Of a stretch of DNA of 64,000 nt, positions 8,301 to 18,400 are shown one piece after another. The first letter of the stretch is position 1; every line of letters begins with the position of its first letter. The position numbers were made by a program, and so were the translations under genes. Source of the DNA: BRH-c25 sp035627615 (GTDB taxonomy: Bacteria > Bacillota > Clostridia > Lutisporales > Lutisporaceae); assembly GCA_035627615.1 (NCBI GenBank), contig DASPLL010000047.1, positions 1-64,000 on the forward strand, written 5' to 3'. A model generated the notes under the pieces. That model had not been told where the DNA came from. It worked only from the letters and a program-made list of their open reading frames with translations, and did no database searches.

Positions 8301-9794
8301 TTATGCGCATTCAGAGCCGCTGGTATTTTTCAGTACCATTCTCAATTCATCACCCGATATTGTTTCCTTATCCAGCAGCAGCTCGGTGACTTGCTTCAAT
8401 TCTCTCCTGTGCTTCATAAGCAGCTCATAGGTCTCGATCTCCACTTCTTTCAATATCCCGGCAATTGCGGAGTGAAGCTGATCCTTCGGAATATCTTCTG
8501 CCGAAATGATTCCCAACTCAGACATACCGCTGTATATGATTTGTTTTGCCATATCGGAGGCATATCTGAAATCACTGGTGCCACCGGTGCTTCTATTGCC
8601 ATGTATCAGCTCTTCAGCAAGAATACCCGCTAAAGCCACTGCAATTTTTGACTTTAAGTGATTGCAGGTATATAGATACATGTCGTTTTCCTGTGTCTGG
8701 CGTACATAACCCAATGCATCGCTTCGGGAGGCTACATTCACACTGGCGACGGAACCGGGAAGCTTAAGCTCACCAATCAATGCATGGCCTGATTCATGTA
8801 CTGATATCCTGTTTTTTTCTTCTATGCTTGGAAGCCTGTCAAGCTTTTCCCCCATCATGACCTTTTCAATTGCACTCTGGAAGTGGTATGAAGTGATCAT
8901 ATCCGTGCCCTCACGCATGGCAAGTATGGCAGCCTCATTTGTCACACTCTCCAGCTGCGCACCGGAGAATCCATAAGTATCCTTGGCTAAAGAATCAATG
9001 TTGACATCCACAGCAAGAGGCTTGTTTTTGGTATGAAGCTTCAATATATGCAGCCTTCCCTTTTTGTCGGGCAGATCAACCTTTACCAAACGGTCAAACC
9101 TTCCCGGGCGGAGTAAGGCTGAATCCAGCATGTCAACACGGTTTGTCGCACCGATTACCAATATCTTTACTTCCTTTGCGGAGGATATGCCGTCCATTTG
9201 AACCAGAAGCTCATTCAAGGTCTGATCATGCTCCTGATGTCCGTTGTTCTGCCCTCTTGCTCCGCCAAGCACTTCTATTTCGTCAATGAATATGACGGCA
9301 CTGGATTTTTTGAGCTTTTTTGCTGTCTTTTTTGCCTGCTCAAAAAGCTTACGTACCCTTTGAGCACCTACTCCCACATACATCTCTACAAATTCTGAGC
9401 CGCTGGCGGAAAGGAATGCCGAGTTGGTGAACTGGGCAGCGGCTTTAGCCAGCAGGGTCTTTCCTGTACCAGGAGGTCCGCTGAGCAGTATCCCTCTTAA
9501 AGGACGTATTCCCAGAAGCTTTATCTGATCATCATTTTTCATGAATTCAAGAGCTTCACGCAGTTCGTTCTTGGCAACCTCCTGACCTCCGATATCATCA
9601 AAGGATATTGTACAGGTACTTCTTTCAACTGATGTGAAGTCTGTGTTCTTGCTCTGATGCCTGCTGAAGTTTACATAATATAATATGCCGGCAAGTCCTG
9701 CAATGAACAACAATGGCAGGATATTAACACCTTGAAGTATAAGGAAAAGCAATATCCCCACTGCTGCTCCTATTAGGATTTCTTTATTTTTCAT
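8301..9794 (-). CDS. FtsH-like AAA+ membrane metalloprotease
   Basis: A 497-residue protein: short N-terminal membrane hairpin (about residues 6-43), AAA+ ATPase (Walker A GPPGTGKT, Walker B VIFIDEIEVL, second region of homology GATNRVDMLDSALLRPGRFDR), then an M41 zinc-protease domain with HESGH. It unfolds and degrades membrane and soluble proteins. It is shorter than housekeeping FtsH (about 600-650) because the extracytoplasmic domain between the membrane helices is almost absent. It is therefore probably a second, specialised FtsH of a kind common in spore-formers. Its ATG overlaps the upstream stop (TGATG), so it is coupled to the membrane protein encoded just before it. Confidence 0.9.
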   Translation of the reverse strand: MKNKEILIGAAVGILLFLILQGVNILPLLFIAGLAGILYYVNFSRHQSKNTDFTSVERSTCTISFDDIGGQEVAKNELREALEFMKNDDQIKLLGIRPLRGILLSGPPGTGKTLLAKAAAQFTNSAFLSASGSEFVEMYVGVGAQRVRKLFEQAKKTAKKLKKSSAVIFIDEIEVLGGARGQNNGHQEHDQTLNELLVQMDGISSAKEVKILVIGATNRVDMLDSALLRPGRFDRLVKVDLPDKKGRLHILKLHTKNKPLAVDVNIDSLAKDTYGFSGAQLESVTNEAAILAMREGTDMITSYHFQSAIEKVMMGEKLDRLPSIEEKNRISVHESGHALIGELKLPGSVASVNVASRSDALGYVRQTQENDMYLYTCNHLKSKIAVALAGILAEELIHGNRSTGGTSDFRYASDMAKQIIYSGMSELGIISAEDIPKDQLHSAIAGILKEVEIETYELLMKHRRELKQVTELLLDKETISGDELRMVLKNTSGSECA

Positions 9795-10336
9795 CAGATA
9801 TTACCTCCCGTCCTGCCGTAATCCCGGGCAACAACTGAATACAAGGAGCTGTCATCCTTGTTGAGCTGCAGGTAAATGTTCTGCTCATCCACATAGACCC
9901 TGGCCGCAGCTCCTGCTGCTTCTGCTTTCTCCCGTACTTTCTCATCAAGCAGAGGGAAGTCTCCGTCAATTATGGCTTTCTGTACAAAATAATGAATGTC
10001 ATAATATGCCTGCTCAAGCTCCGGAGTGGGATTATCCTTTATATGAAGCGTATATTGTCTGTTTTTAAGCGTCTCTTCAATTTTAGTGCTCATTTCAGTG
10101 TATGTTTTTTGAAGATTGGCTGTATTGTCCAGGGTAGCATATATTTTGATATCATCGTTGATATTATTGCTATTATCCCAAGTAACCTCTTTTACTCCAT
10201 CAATACTATGAAGTGCTTTATCTAAAGGCAAGTCGACGGCATAGTTCTGCCATACTGCTTGTCCTATGTACAAGCCGGCCACTGTTATGATCAATGCAAT
10301 ACAGCCTTTGAGGAGCTGAGTGTATTTAATATTCAT
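9794..10336 (-). CDS. Membrane-anchored protein of unknown function, partner of FtsH-like protease
   Basis: A 180-residue protein, family not recognised. One N-terminal transmembrane helix (about residues 10-30) is followed by a soluble domain that is probably outside the membrane and has a mixed helix/strand pattern. The start at 10336 was chosen because AAGGAGGTTTGTT precedes it in the normal place; the longer in-frame start at 10399 would add a second hydrophobic stretch without a ribosome-binding site. It shares TGATG with the protease start. Because that protease lacks the usual extracytoplasmic domain, this protein could supply such a function as adaptor or substrate receptor. That is inference only. 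Confidence 0.7.
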   Translation of the reverse strand: MNIKYTQLLKGCIALIITVAGLYIGQAVWQNYAVDLPLDKALHSIDGVKEVTWDNSNNINDDIKIYATLDNTANLQKTYTEMSTKIEETLKNRQYTLHIKDNPTPELEQAYYDIHYFVQKAIIDGDFPLLDEKVREKAEAAGAAARVYVDEQNIYLQLNKDDSSLYSVVARDYGRTGGNI

Positions 10337-10569
10337 AACAAACCTCCATATCAAAAATAGTTTACATAATATTATAGCATATGAGATAATATTGACCAAC
10401 GTTAGATTTTGACATAAAGCTTCCTGAAGCCTCGAGCATTAGTATATATAGGCTCTGGAGCGAGTATATAAATAAAAAAATTGCATATAATACAGTTTGG
10501 TTTACTGATTATTTAGTAATAAAAAATTGCATATTAATTGACAATGCAATGGAAAGGAGGTTGCAGTAC

Positions 10570-10782
10570 ATGGATAGATTGGCACTTGTTCTGGTTATAG
10601 TCGGCGCATTGAACTGGTTGTTGGTGGGACTTTTTCAATTTGACCTGGTAGCAGCTCTTTTTGGAGGGCAGGATGCATTACTAAGCAGACTTGTTTATAC
10701 ACTGGTAGGAGTTGCGGGCATCTGGTCCGTCAGTTTGCTTTTCAGGGACCGTGAAAGAGCGGGAAACAGGAACAGAAGCTGA
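10570..10782 (+). CDS. DUF378 family small membrane protein
   Basis: A 70-residue protein with two transmembrane helices. The pattern LVIVGALNWLLVGLFQFDLVA is characteristic of the DUF378 (COG2155) family, whose function is unknown. The start at 10570 follows AAAGGAGG; the in-frame ATG at 10549 overlaps that site and is less likely. The C-terminus is short, charged and probably cytoplasmic. It is transcribed alone, divergently from the protease pair. Confidence 0.85.
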   Translation: MDRLALVLVIVGALNWLLVGLFQFDLVAALFGGQDALLSRLVYTLVGVAGIWSVSLLFRDRERAGNRNRS

Positions 10783-11143
10783 CATTTGAGAAAGGCTTGT
10801 ATTTAGATTATAGAATTCGGGAGGCTGGTATTCAATAAATTCCGCACTTAATTAATTACAAGTGATCCAGTAGTGCTGAACGTTTTCATTATTGTTATAA
10901 ATCGCAGGTATCTGATATAATCTTACTTATGCGGTTTATTTTTTTGCTGTATAAATTATTGTCGGTCATAAAGCATGGATGTTATGATGTGATATAATTA
11001 TTCTAGTGATTATTAACACAACAAATTTCTTGTCTTTTATAGTGTTAATAATCACATCCTTGATTCAGTGCCTCGCATACTCAAGAAGGGATATACGTTA
11101 CGAGGCACTAGCGTTTTCAATTTTATTTTTGGGGGCAAATTTA
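10783..11143 (+). other. Gene-free leader of the first EamA gene
   Basis: No gene is seen here. It contains an extended -10 promoter element (TGATATAAT, 10990-10998) immediately upstream of the second copy of the 108-bp repeat, which ends 33 bases before the EamA start codon. The frame that runs through the repeat from a GTG at 11006 is judged non-coding there. Confidence 0.5.
11003..11110 (+). repeat. 108-bp two-hairpin repeat, copy 2
   Basis: Gap-free match to 1076-1183. Stem 1 is a perfect 14-base pair (GTGATTATTAACAC with GTGTTAATAATCAC), with a small inner ACAA/TTGT pairing. Stem 2 extends to nine pairs (AGTGCCTCG/CGAGGCACT). It lies between an extended -10 promoter and the EamA gene, so it would be transcribed as a 5' leader. 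Confidence 0.75.
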
Positions 11144-12040
11144 ATGCTGCAAGCACATTTAGGAGAGGTCGCCGCACTTACTACTGCAATATGCTGGACC
11201 TTAACCGCCGTTTGCTTTGAATCAGCCGGCAAGAAGGTCGGATCTTTGGCAGTAAATTTAATAAGGCTTATTATGGCATTCGCATTTTTAGGAATCTATA
11301 CATCCTTTACCAGAGGCATGTTTCTGCCTCTCGATGCTGCTGGAGAAACCTGGCTGTGGCTTTTTCTCTCGGGTATGATTGGTTTTGTCATTGGAGATTT
11401 ATTTCTGTTTCAGGCCTATGTAGAAATAGGTTCAAGGATATCTCTGCTAATTATGTCTGCCGTGCCGCCAATAACAGCAATTACAGGCTACTTCCTCATG
11501 GGGGAGAGGATAACCTTGTTGGCTGCAGCAGGAATGCTTGTTACTATTTCAGGAATCGCGCTGGTAATTCTAAGCAGGAGCGGTGATGATAAAAAAGTTA
11601 AGCTTTCCCATCCGGCGAAAGGCCTGATCTATGCTTTTATCGGAGCTTTGGGACAAGCTTTCGGGCTTGTTTTCAGCAAGCTCGGAATGGGTTCCTACAA
11701 TCCTTTTGCAGCCACTCAGATAAGGGTTATGGCTGCAATCATAGGCTTTACTGCTGTAATCACCTTTTCTAAGAACTGGGGAAAGCTCGGTACTGCAATA
11801 AAAGACCGGAAGGCAATGAAATTTATAGGCCTTGGTTCGTTTTTCGGTCCTTTTCTTGGAGTGTCTTTTTCACTGATGGCAGTGCAGTATACAGCAACAG
11901 GGATAGTATCCACAATAACCTCGATATCGCCAATACTCATAATCCCTGCGTCCATACTGGTATTTAAGGAAAAGGTGCTCAGAAAGGAGATACTGGGAGC
12001 AATAATATCAATAACTGGAGTAACGCTGCTTTTCATATAA
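11144..12040 (+). CDS. EamA/DMT-family transporter
   Basis: A 298-residue membrane protein with about ten hydrophobic helices in two EamA halves. The opening HLGEVAALTTAICWTLTA is typical of the family start. It exports or imports small metabolites; the substrate cannot be predicted. The start at 11144 follows GGGGG at normal spacing and begins exactly where the family homology begins. A longer frame from 11006 runs through the 108-bp repeat and is rejected as an N-terminal extension. A second, only distantly similar EamA gene follows, separated by about 100 bases. Confidence 0.85.
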   Translation: MLQAHLGEVAALTTAICWTLTAVCFESAGKKVGSLAVNLIRLIMAFAFLGIYTSFTRGMFLPLDAAGETWLWLFLSGMIGFVIGDLFLFQAYVEIGSRISLLIMSAVPPITAITGYFLMGERITLLAAAGMLVTISGIALVILSRSGDDKKVKLSHPAKGLIYAFIGALGQAFGLVFSKLGMGSYNPFAATQIRVMAAIIGFTAVITFSKNWGKLGTAIKDRKAMKFIGLGSFFGPFLGVSFSLMAVQYTATGIVSTITSISPILIIPASILVFKEKVLRKEILGAIISITGVTLLFI

Positions 12041-12138
12041 AAATATCAGCTTGGTTAATTATTAAATGTAGGGTATAATTATAATGGTCAATTGTATAAA
12101 CAGAAGGGGTATCAATCTTTCTTAAAGGATGGTTTCAT

Positions 12139-13047
12139 ATGAATAGGGTTCCTGGTATAATCTATGCTATTTCATCAGCTGTTGCATTTGGTTTCGTACC
12201 TGTGTTTGCAGTAATTGCATACAGTGGAGGGACAAATGCGGTTACAGCTGTATTTTTGAGGTTTTTTCTGGCTTCTGTGATACTGCTGGGTATTCTGCGC
12301 TATAGGAAGGTAAAGCTGGCAGTAAGCAAAAAGGTTTTCTGGAGGCTTGCATATTTAAGCATAGTAGGTTATGCAGCGACCTGCGTTACATTGTTCATAT
12401 CCTATAACTATATATCTATCGGCCTTGCTACGATACTTCATTTTGTATATCCCGCAGTAGTAACGGTACTATCCTTTTTTATTTTTAAAGAAAAACTCAG
12501 GCCGGTCAAGATTATTTCACTTCTCTTGTCTATTGCCGGTGTATATATACTTGCAGGTTCCGGGGACGCATCTGTCAGCATGGGCGGGGTGGTTCTGGCA
12601 CTTGTTTCGGGAATACTATATTCAATATATACAATCGAACTGGGAAGAGAAGAGATAAAAACAATGGATGGGCTGTTACTGACCTTTTATGTGTCCTTGC
12701 TTTCCTCAGCCTCAATATTATTATATGGGGCTGCTACAAAAAACCTGATGTTTTCACTGCAGCTGTCAGGCTTGCTTGCCGTATTGGGACTAGCAGTAGT
12801 ATGCACAGTTTTTGGAATACTTGTATATTGCAAAGCAGTTCAGGCAATCGGTCCTTCAGATACGGCAATACTTAGTACCTTTGAACCGGTCACCGGCGTC
12901 ATAATGGGTATTGTTATGTTTGGAGAAAAGCTGGACCTGACTACCGCAATAGGAAGTTCCTTTATAATAATATCGGTGTTGCTTTTCTCTTATAACAGGA
13001 AAGCAAAGGTTCAGGAGGGTAAGGTTTCGGATATGGCACAGATTTGA
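12139..13047 (+). CDS. EamA/DMT-family transporter
   Basis: A 302-residue transporter with about ten membrane helices in two EamA repeats (second half ends with FEPVTGVIMGIVMFGEKL, the usual conserved segment). Likely metabolite or amino-acid exporter; substrate unknown. The ATG follows AAAGGATGG. It lies downstream of another EamA gene, but the two proteins are divergent, so the pair is not a recent duplication. The C-terminal tail is short and charged. Confidence 0.88.
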   Translation: MNRVPGIIYAISSAVAFGFVPVFAVIAYSGGTNAVTAVFLRFFLASVILLGILRYRKVKLAVSKKVFWRLAYLSIVGYAATCVTLFISYNYISIGLATILHFVYPAVVTVLSFFIFKEKLRPVKIISLLLSIAGVYILAGSGDASVSMGGVVLALVSGILYSIYTIELGREEIKTMDGLLLTFYVSLLSSASILLYGAATKNLMFSLQLSGLLAVLGLAVVCTVFGILVYCKAVQAIGPSDTAILSTFEPVTGVIMGIVMFGEKLDLTTAIGSSFIIISVLLFSYNRKAKVQEGKVSDMAQI

Positions 13048-13116
13048 TTGCTTGTATAATGTTATGTTATAGTAAATAATTGAGTATTACTTTTATTTTA
13101 GGAGGCGATACTGCTT

Positions 13117-13647
13117 ATGTCATGTTCTTGTGAGAAAAAGCTGGAATCAAATTTCAATGGTCAGGAGGTAGACCTGACACTGCTTGAGCCTGTTTTTGAG
13201 AAGTATGAAGGACAGAGCGCAAGTCTGATAAGTATCCTTCAGGATACTCAAGGTATATATGGATATCTTCCTCTTGATGCCTTGAAGATCATTGCCGAAA
13301 GAACCGGAAATAAAAAGGCCAAAATATACGGCATTGCAACCTTTTATTCACAGTTCAGGCTGCAGCCTACAGGCAAGTATATAATACTTCAGTGCCAGGG
13401 GACTGCCTGCCATGTAAACGGCTCTGAAAAGGTAAGTGAGGCTATATGTGATGAACTGGGCATTCAGCCTGGAGGGACAAGCTCTGACGGAATGTTTACC
13501 CTGGAGGATGTTGCATGTCTTGGCTGCTGCAGCCTTGCACCTGTTATGATGATCAATGGAGAAGCATATGGAAATCTTACCCCCAATAGTGCGAGAGAAG
13601 TAATTAGAGGTATTTACCAGAAGGAAAAAGGAGGTGCCTCCAATTGA
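13117..13647 (+). CDS. NuoE-like 2Fe-2S thioredoxin-fold subunit
   Basis: A 176-residue protein of the NuoE/HydC/StnC family. It starts with a short Cys-containing segment, then a helical region, then the thioredoxin-like fold. Its 2Fe-2S cluster is held by CQGTACHV and CLGCCSLAP (about residues 95-145). It passes electrons to or from the NuoF-like flavoprotein encoded next. GGAGGCG precedes the ATG. The stop codon overlaps the TTG start of the next gene, so the subunits are translated together. First gene of a three-gene operon that encodes a soluble NADH-linked complex; no membrane Nuo subunits are present. Confidence 0.92.
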   Translation: MSCSCEKKLESNFNGQEVDLTLLEPVFEKYEGQSASLISILQDTQGIYGYLPLDALKIIAERTGNKKAKIYGIATFYSQFRLQPTGKYIILQCQGTACHVNGSEKVSEAICDELGIQPGGTSSDGMFTLEDVACLGCCSLAPVMMINGEAYGNLTPNSAREVIRGIYQKEKGGASN

Positions 13648-15401
13648 AGATAAGGATCGGTCTCGGCAGCTGTGGTATTGCAGCCGGTGGAAAGAAAGTA
13701 AAGGAAGCGCTTGTAAACTGCTTTGAAAAAAAGGGTCTGAACATTGAAATTACCTCGACGGGCTGTATCGGAATGTGCTTCTATGAGCCTTTGGTGGATG
13801 TAATTGATGATAAAGGTGAGGTTTTTACCTATGTAAATGTTACACCTGAAAAGGCGGAAGAGATCGTAGAACAGCATATAATAAACGGCGCTCCCGTTGA
13901 GAAATATATTGCATCAACCGGCAAAAAGCCCTTCAGCCAGCTGGATAAACAGGTAAGGGTTGTTTTACAGAACTGTGGTGTCATTAATCCTGAAAAAATT
14001 GAAGACTATTTGCAAAATGACGGGTATAAAGCACTTGAAAAATGTATGAAGGAAATGACACCGGAGCAAGTAATTGAAGAAATAAAGATATCAGGCTTAA
14101 GGGGAAGAGGCGGTGCTGGTTTCCCGACCTGGTTCAAATGGGATGCAGCCAGAAAAGCAAAGGGAACAGAAAAGTATGTGGTTTGTAATGCTGATGAGGG
14201 AGACCCCGGTGCATTCATGGACAGAAGCGTACTTGAAGGGGACCCCCATGGACTTCTTGAAGGCATGATCATTGCGGGTTATGCCATTGGTGCAAACTAC
14301 GGATACATTTATTGCAGGGCAGAATATCCCCTTGCAATAGAAAGACTTGAAGGGGCAATAGCTCAGGCCCACGCCGGGAATTACCTCGGTGAAAACATAC
14401 TGGGCTCTGGCTTCAGCTTCGATATAAAGATTAAAAAGGGCGCAGGAGCCTTTGTCTGCGGTGAAGAAACCGCCCTTATAGCATCACTTGAGGGAGAAAG
14501 AGGAATGCCAAGACTTAAGCCTCCATTCCCCGCTCAGTCGGGCTATTTTGGGAAGCCTACAAATATAAACAATGTTGAAACCTATGCAAATGTACCATGG
14601 ATTATGAGAAAAGGCGGAGCATCCTTTGCTGCCTACGGAACTGAAAAGAGCAAGGGAACAAAGGTTTTTGCCCTTGCAGGAAAGGTTAAGAATGGCGGTC
14701 TGGTTGAGGTTCCGATGGGGATGCCGCTGAAGGATGTAATATACGGAATAGGCGGAGGAATAAAGAAGGACAGTGATTTCAAAGCAGTTCAGATGGGCGG
14801 GCCTTCCGGAGGCTGTATTCCCAAGTCACTGATCGACACTCCGGTTGATTATGAATCTATCACCAGGACGGGAGCGATAATGGGCTCCGGCGGTATGGTC
14901 GTTATGGACGAAACTACATGTATGGTTGACATGGCGAGATTCTTCCTGGATTTTACCTGCAAGGAATCCTGCGGGAAATGTATATACTGCAGGATAGGAA
15001 CAAAGAGGATGCTTGAAATCCTAGAGAGGATCATTCACGGAGAGGGCAGGATGGAAGACCTGGATGAGCTGGAGCAGCTCTGCATCAGCATTAAGGACGG
15101 TTCCTTGTGCGGACTTGGTCAGACTGCGCCTAATCCGGTGCTCACAACTCTGAAATATTTTAAAGATGAATATATAGCACATATTAAGGACAAGAAGTGT
15201 CCTGCCAAGCAGTGCAAGAGTCTTATCATGTACAGCATCCTGGAGGATAAGTGTACAGGCTGTACCGCATGTGCAAGAAAATGCCCGACAAATGCGATTT
15301 CCGGCGAAAAGAAACAGCCTCACAGGATCGATCCGGAAAAATGCATTAAGTGTGGAAATTGTGCCATCACCTGCAAGTTTGGTGCAATAAATGTTGAATA
15401 G
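13644..15401 (+). CDS. NuoF-like FMN/NADH subunit with extra iron-sulfur domains
   Basis: A 585-residue flavoprotein. Residues about 1-85 form a thioredoxin-like 2Fe-2S domain. The NuoF core follows: RGRGGAGFPTWFKW for NADH/FMN, CNADEGDPGAFMD, and GAGAFVCGEETALIASLEG. The N3-type 4Fe-4S site is ESCGKCIYCRIG. The C-terminus adds a two-cluster ferredoxin (CTGCTACARKCP and CIKCGNCAITC). This is the architecture of HydB/StnB subunits in flavin-based electron-bifurcating complexes rather than of complex I. The start is TTG at 13644, preceded by GGAGGTG. It oxidises or forms NADH, and its ferredoxin domains offer a low-potential branch. Confidence 0.93.
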   Translation: MKIRIGLGSCGIAAGGKKVKEALVNCFEKKGLNIEITSTGCIGMCFYEPLVDVIDDKGEVFTYVNVTPEKAEEIVEQHIINGAPVEKYIASTGKKPFSQLDKQVRVVLQNCGVINPEKIEDYLQNDGYKALEKCMKEMTPEQVIEEIKISGLRGRGGAGFPTWFKWDAARKAKGTEKYVVCNADEGDPGAFMDRSVLEGDPHGLLEGMIIAGYAIGANYGYIYCRAEYPLAIERLEGAIAQAHAGNYLGENILGSGFSFDIKIKKGAGAFVCGEETALIASLEGERGMPRLKPPFPAQSGYFGKPTNINNVETYANVPWIMRKGGASFAAYGTEKSKGTKVFALAGKVKNGGLVEVPMGMPLKDVIYGIGGGIKKDSDFKAVQMGGPSGGCIPKSLIDTPVDYESITRTGAIMGSGGMVVMDETTCMVDMARFFLDFTCKESCGKCIYCRIGTKRMLEILERIIHGEGRMEDLDELEQLCISIKDGSLCGLGQTAPNPVLTTLKYFKDEYIAHIKDKKCPAKQCKSLIMYSILEDKCTGCTACARKCPTNAISGEKKQPHRIDPEKCIKCGNCAITCKFGAINVE

Positions 15402-15417
15402 TAAAGGAAGTGAGAAA

Positions 15418-18400
15418 ATGGCACTGGTCAGAGTTAATATAAACAATAGGGAATTAACTGCCGATGAAGGCAGTACGATATTGAAAATAGCGTTGGATAA
15501 CGGAATTGAAATTCCAAATCTTTGCTATGATGAGAAGCTTAAGACTTACGGAGCATGCGGCATGTGCGTCGTGGAGGTGGAAGGGAATCCAAAGCTGGTA
15601 AGAGCGTGTTCAACTCCGGCAGTCAATGGAATGATAATTAAGACAGATACTCAAAGAACCATTGCAGCCAGAAAGACAGCGCTTACTTTACTTTCATCAG
15701 ACCACAGGGGAGACTGCCGTCCTCCTTGCGTAAATGCCTGTCCGGCACATACAGATTGTCAGGGCTATGTAGGTCTGGTTGCAAACGGTCAGTATGATGA
15801 AGCTATAAAGCTGGTCAAAGCTGTTATTCCGCTGCCGGCCAGTATAGGAAGGGTTTGTCCCCATCCGTGTGAAACTGCCTGCAGAAGAGGGCATGTGGAA
15901 GAACCGGTTGCAATTGCGGATATCAAGAGATTCATCGGCGATATAGATATTAATAATGGTACTTATGCACCTGAGCTGGAAGAAGTCACAGGAAAGACAG
16001 TTGCTGTTGTAGGTTCAGGGCCTGCAGGGGTTTCATGTGCATATTTCCTTGCAGCAAAAGGCCATAAGGTCGTTTTGTACGAGGACAAGCCATATCCGGG
16101 CGGAATGCTGAGATATGGAATTCCCCAGTACCGCCTTCCGAAGGAGCTTTTGGATGCGGAAATAGATACTCTTACAAAAATGGGAGTAGACCTTAAATGT
16201 AATGTAAAGCTGGGTGAAGATATAACACTGACTTACCTTAAGAAGGCCTATGACGCCGTATTCATTGCCATAGGCGCCTGGGCCAGCATGAATATGGGCT
16301 GTAAGGGCGAAGATATGGAAGGCGTGATGGGAGGCATTGAATTCCTGAGAAAAGCTACACTCGCAGAGCCGATATATCTTGGGCAGCAGGTTATAGTCAT
16401 AGGCGGCGGAAACACTGCCATGGACGTAGCCAGGACAGCGGTAAGGCTGGGAGCAGAGCATGTACAGGTTCTATACAGAAGGACCAGGGATGAAATGCCT
16501 GCGGAAGATATAGAAATAGATGAAGCAGAAGAAGAAGGCGTAGAATTCACTTATCTTGTTGCGCCTATAGAAGTCATTGAAGGTAATGGAAGGGCAAAAG
16601 CCATAAGATGTCAGAGGATGAAGCTCGGGGCGCCGGACAAGTCCGGAAGGAGAAGCCCGGAGCCTATTCCCGGAGATGAAGTTACAATACCTGCAGACCT
16701 TATAGTTTCAGCAATAGGACAAAGGGTAAATGCTGAAAATGTAAAAGAGCTGGAGGTCACAAAGAAGGGTACGATCTCAGCCAATGCCAATACCTTTGAA
16801 ACCAGTATGCCTGGAATTTTTGCAGGCGGCGAGGCTGTAACGGGACCAAAGATTGCCATAGAGGCTATAGCCCAGGGTAAGAATGCGGCTCATGTGATTG
16901 ACAGCTACCTGAAGGGTGAAATAACGCCTGTAGCAAATCCTTGCTACATTGAACAGGAGGATCTGACCCCCGGGGATTTTGCCGACAGGGAAAAGCAGGA
17001 CAGGGAGCATCTTAAGTTATTGCCGGCACAGACTAGAAGAATGAGCTTCGGAGCTATTTCAGAGACCTTTGATGAAGAAGCCGCTGTAAAGGAAGCTTCC
17101 AGATGCCTGGAATGCGGCTGTCATGATTACTTCGAGTGCAAGCTTGTCAATTATATAGGAAAATATGAAATTAACACCAAGGCATTAAAGGGTGAGATCC
17201 ATAGGGAAGAAGAAGCGGATACACATCCCTTCATAAAGAGGAATTCGGAAAAGTGCATACTCTGCGGTTTGTGCTTCAGAGCCTGCGAAGAGGTTACCGG
17301 AGTAACCGCCCTGGGACTACTGGACAGAGGCTTTGATACGGTAGTCATTCCTGAATTCGGCCTGCCTCTCGAGGAAAGCGCCTGCATATCCTGCGGACAC
17401 TGTGTAGATGTTTGTCCGACAGGTGCGTGTATGGAGAAGGAGGCTGTCAAAAAACAGGTTCCGGTAGAGCTTGAAGACACATCGGCTGTATGCAGCTACT
17501 GCGGAGTCGGCTGTAATATAACCTATCAGTCAAAGGGCAGCCTGGTATTCAAATCCCGCCCCAATAAGGAAAAAGGCGAAGATACATTATGTGCAAAAGG
17601 TCGTTTTGGCATTTACCATATTAACGATGAGAACAGATTGACGAAACCGGTAATAAGAAGAGGCGGAAATGCTGTTGAAGCGGAATTTGACGATGCGGTA
17701 GCTATTGCTGCCAAGAAGCTGCAGCTTATAAGAGGCCAGTACGGCAAAGACAGCGTTGCAGTATTGATATCTCCCAAATTCACAAATGAAGAGGCATATG
17801 TCGTAAAGAAAATTGCCAATAAGCTGGATACAGGAGTGACAGGAACCATGTCAGTCAACGAAGGCTCCGGATTAGAGGCGGTGCTTGGCTGCAATGCTTC
17901 CACCAACAGCTATGATGAACTGTATAATACAGAGCTTATAATTTCAATAGGTGATGTCGCAGAAAACCATCCTGTGCTGGGAATAAACATGAAGGATGCG
18001 GCAGTAAAGGGAGCCAGGCTGGTATCCATAAGCAACTGTGATACAAGACTGGCGGAGCATTCCGATGTCGCTCTGAAAATAGATGATAATACGGGATTCA
18101 TGAAGAGCTTTATCAAGTCGCTGATAGATCAGAAGTATGCAGACAAGGATAAGGTTGATAGGATAGCAAACGGTTTTGACACACTAGCCGGATATGTTAA
18201 GAATGCTTCGGACAACGCTGTCGCTGTAAAGATAGCAAAAATGTACGGCGAAGCTAAAAAAGCCATAATTGTGGTTGACGAGGATACGGTTTCCGAAGAC
18301 GGCATTAAGCTGATTGCTGATGCGGCTGTTATTACTGAGAAGGTTGGAAAGCCGCACAGAGGTATCATTATTGTCCGTTCAAAGGCCAATACACAGGGAA

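Noticed and set aside
11006..11143. N-terminal extension of the first EamA transporter
   Set aside because: The extension is encoded by the 108-bp repeat, starts with GTG without a ribosome-binding site, and precedes the family's normal start.
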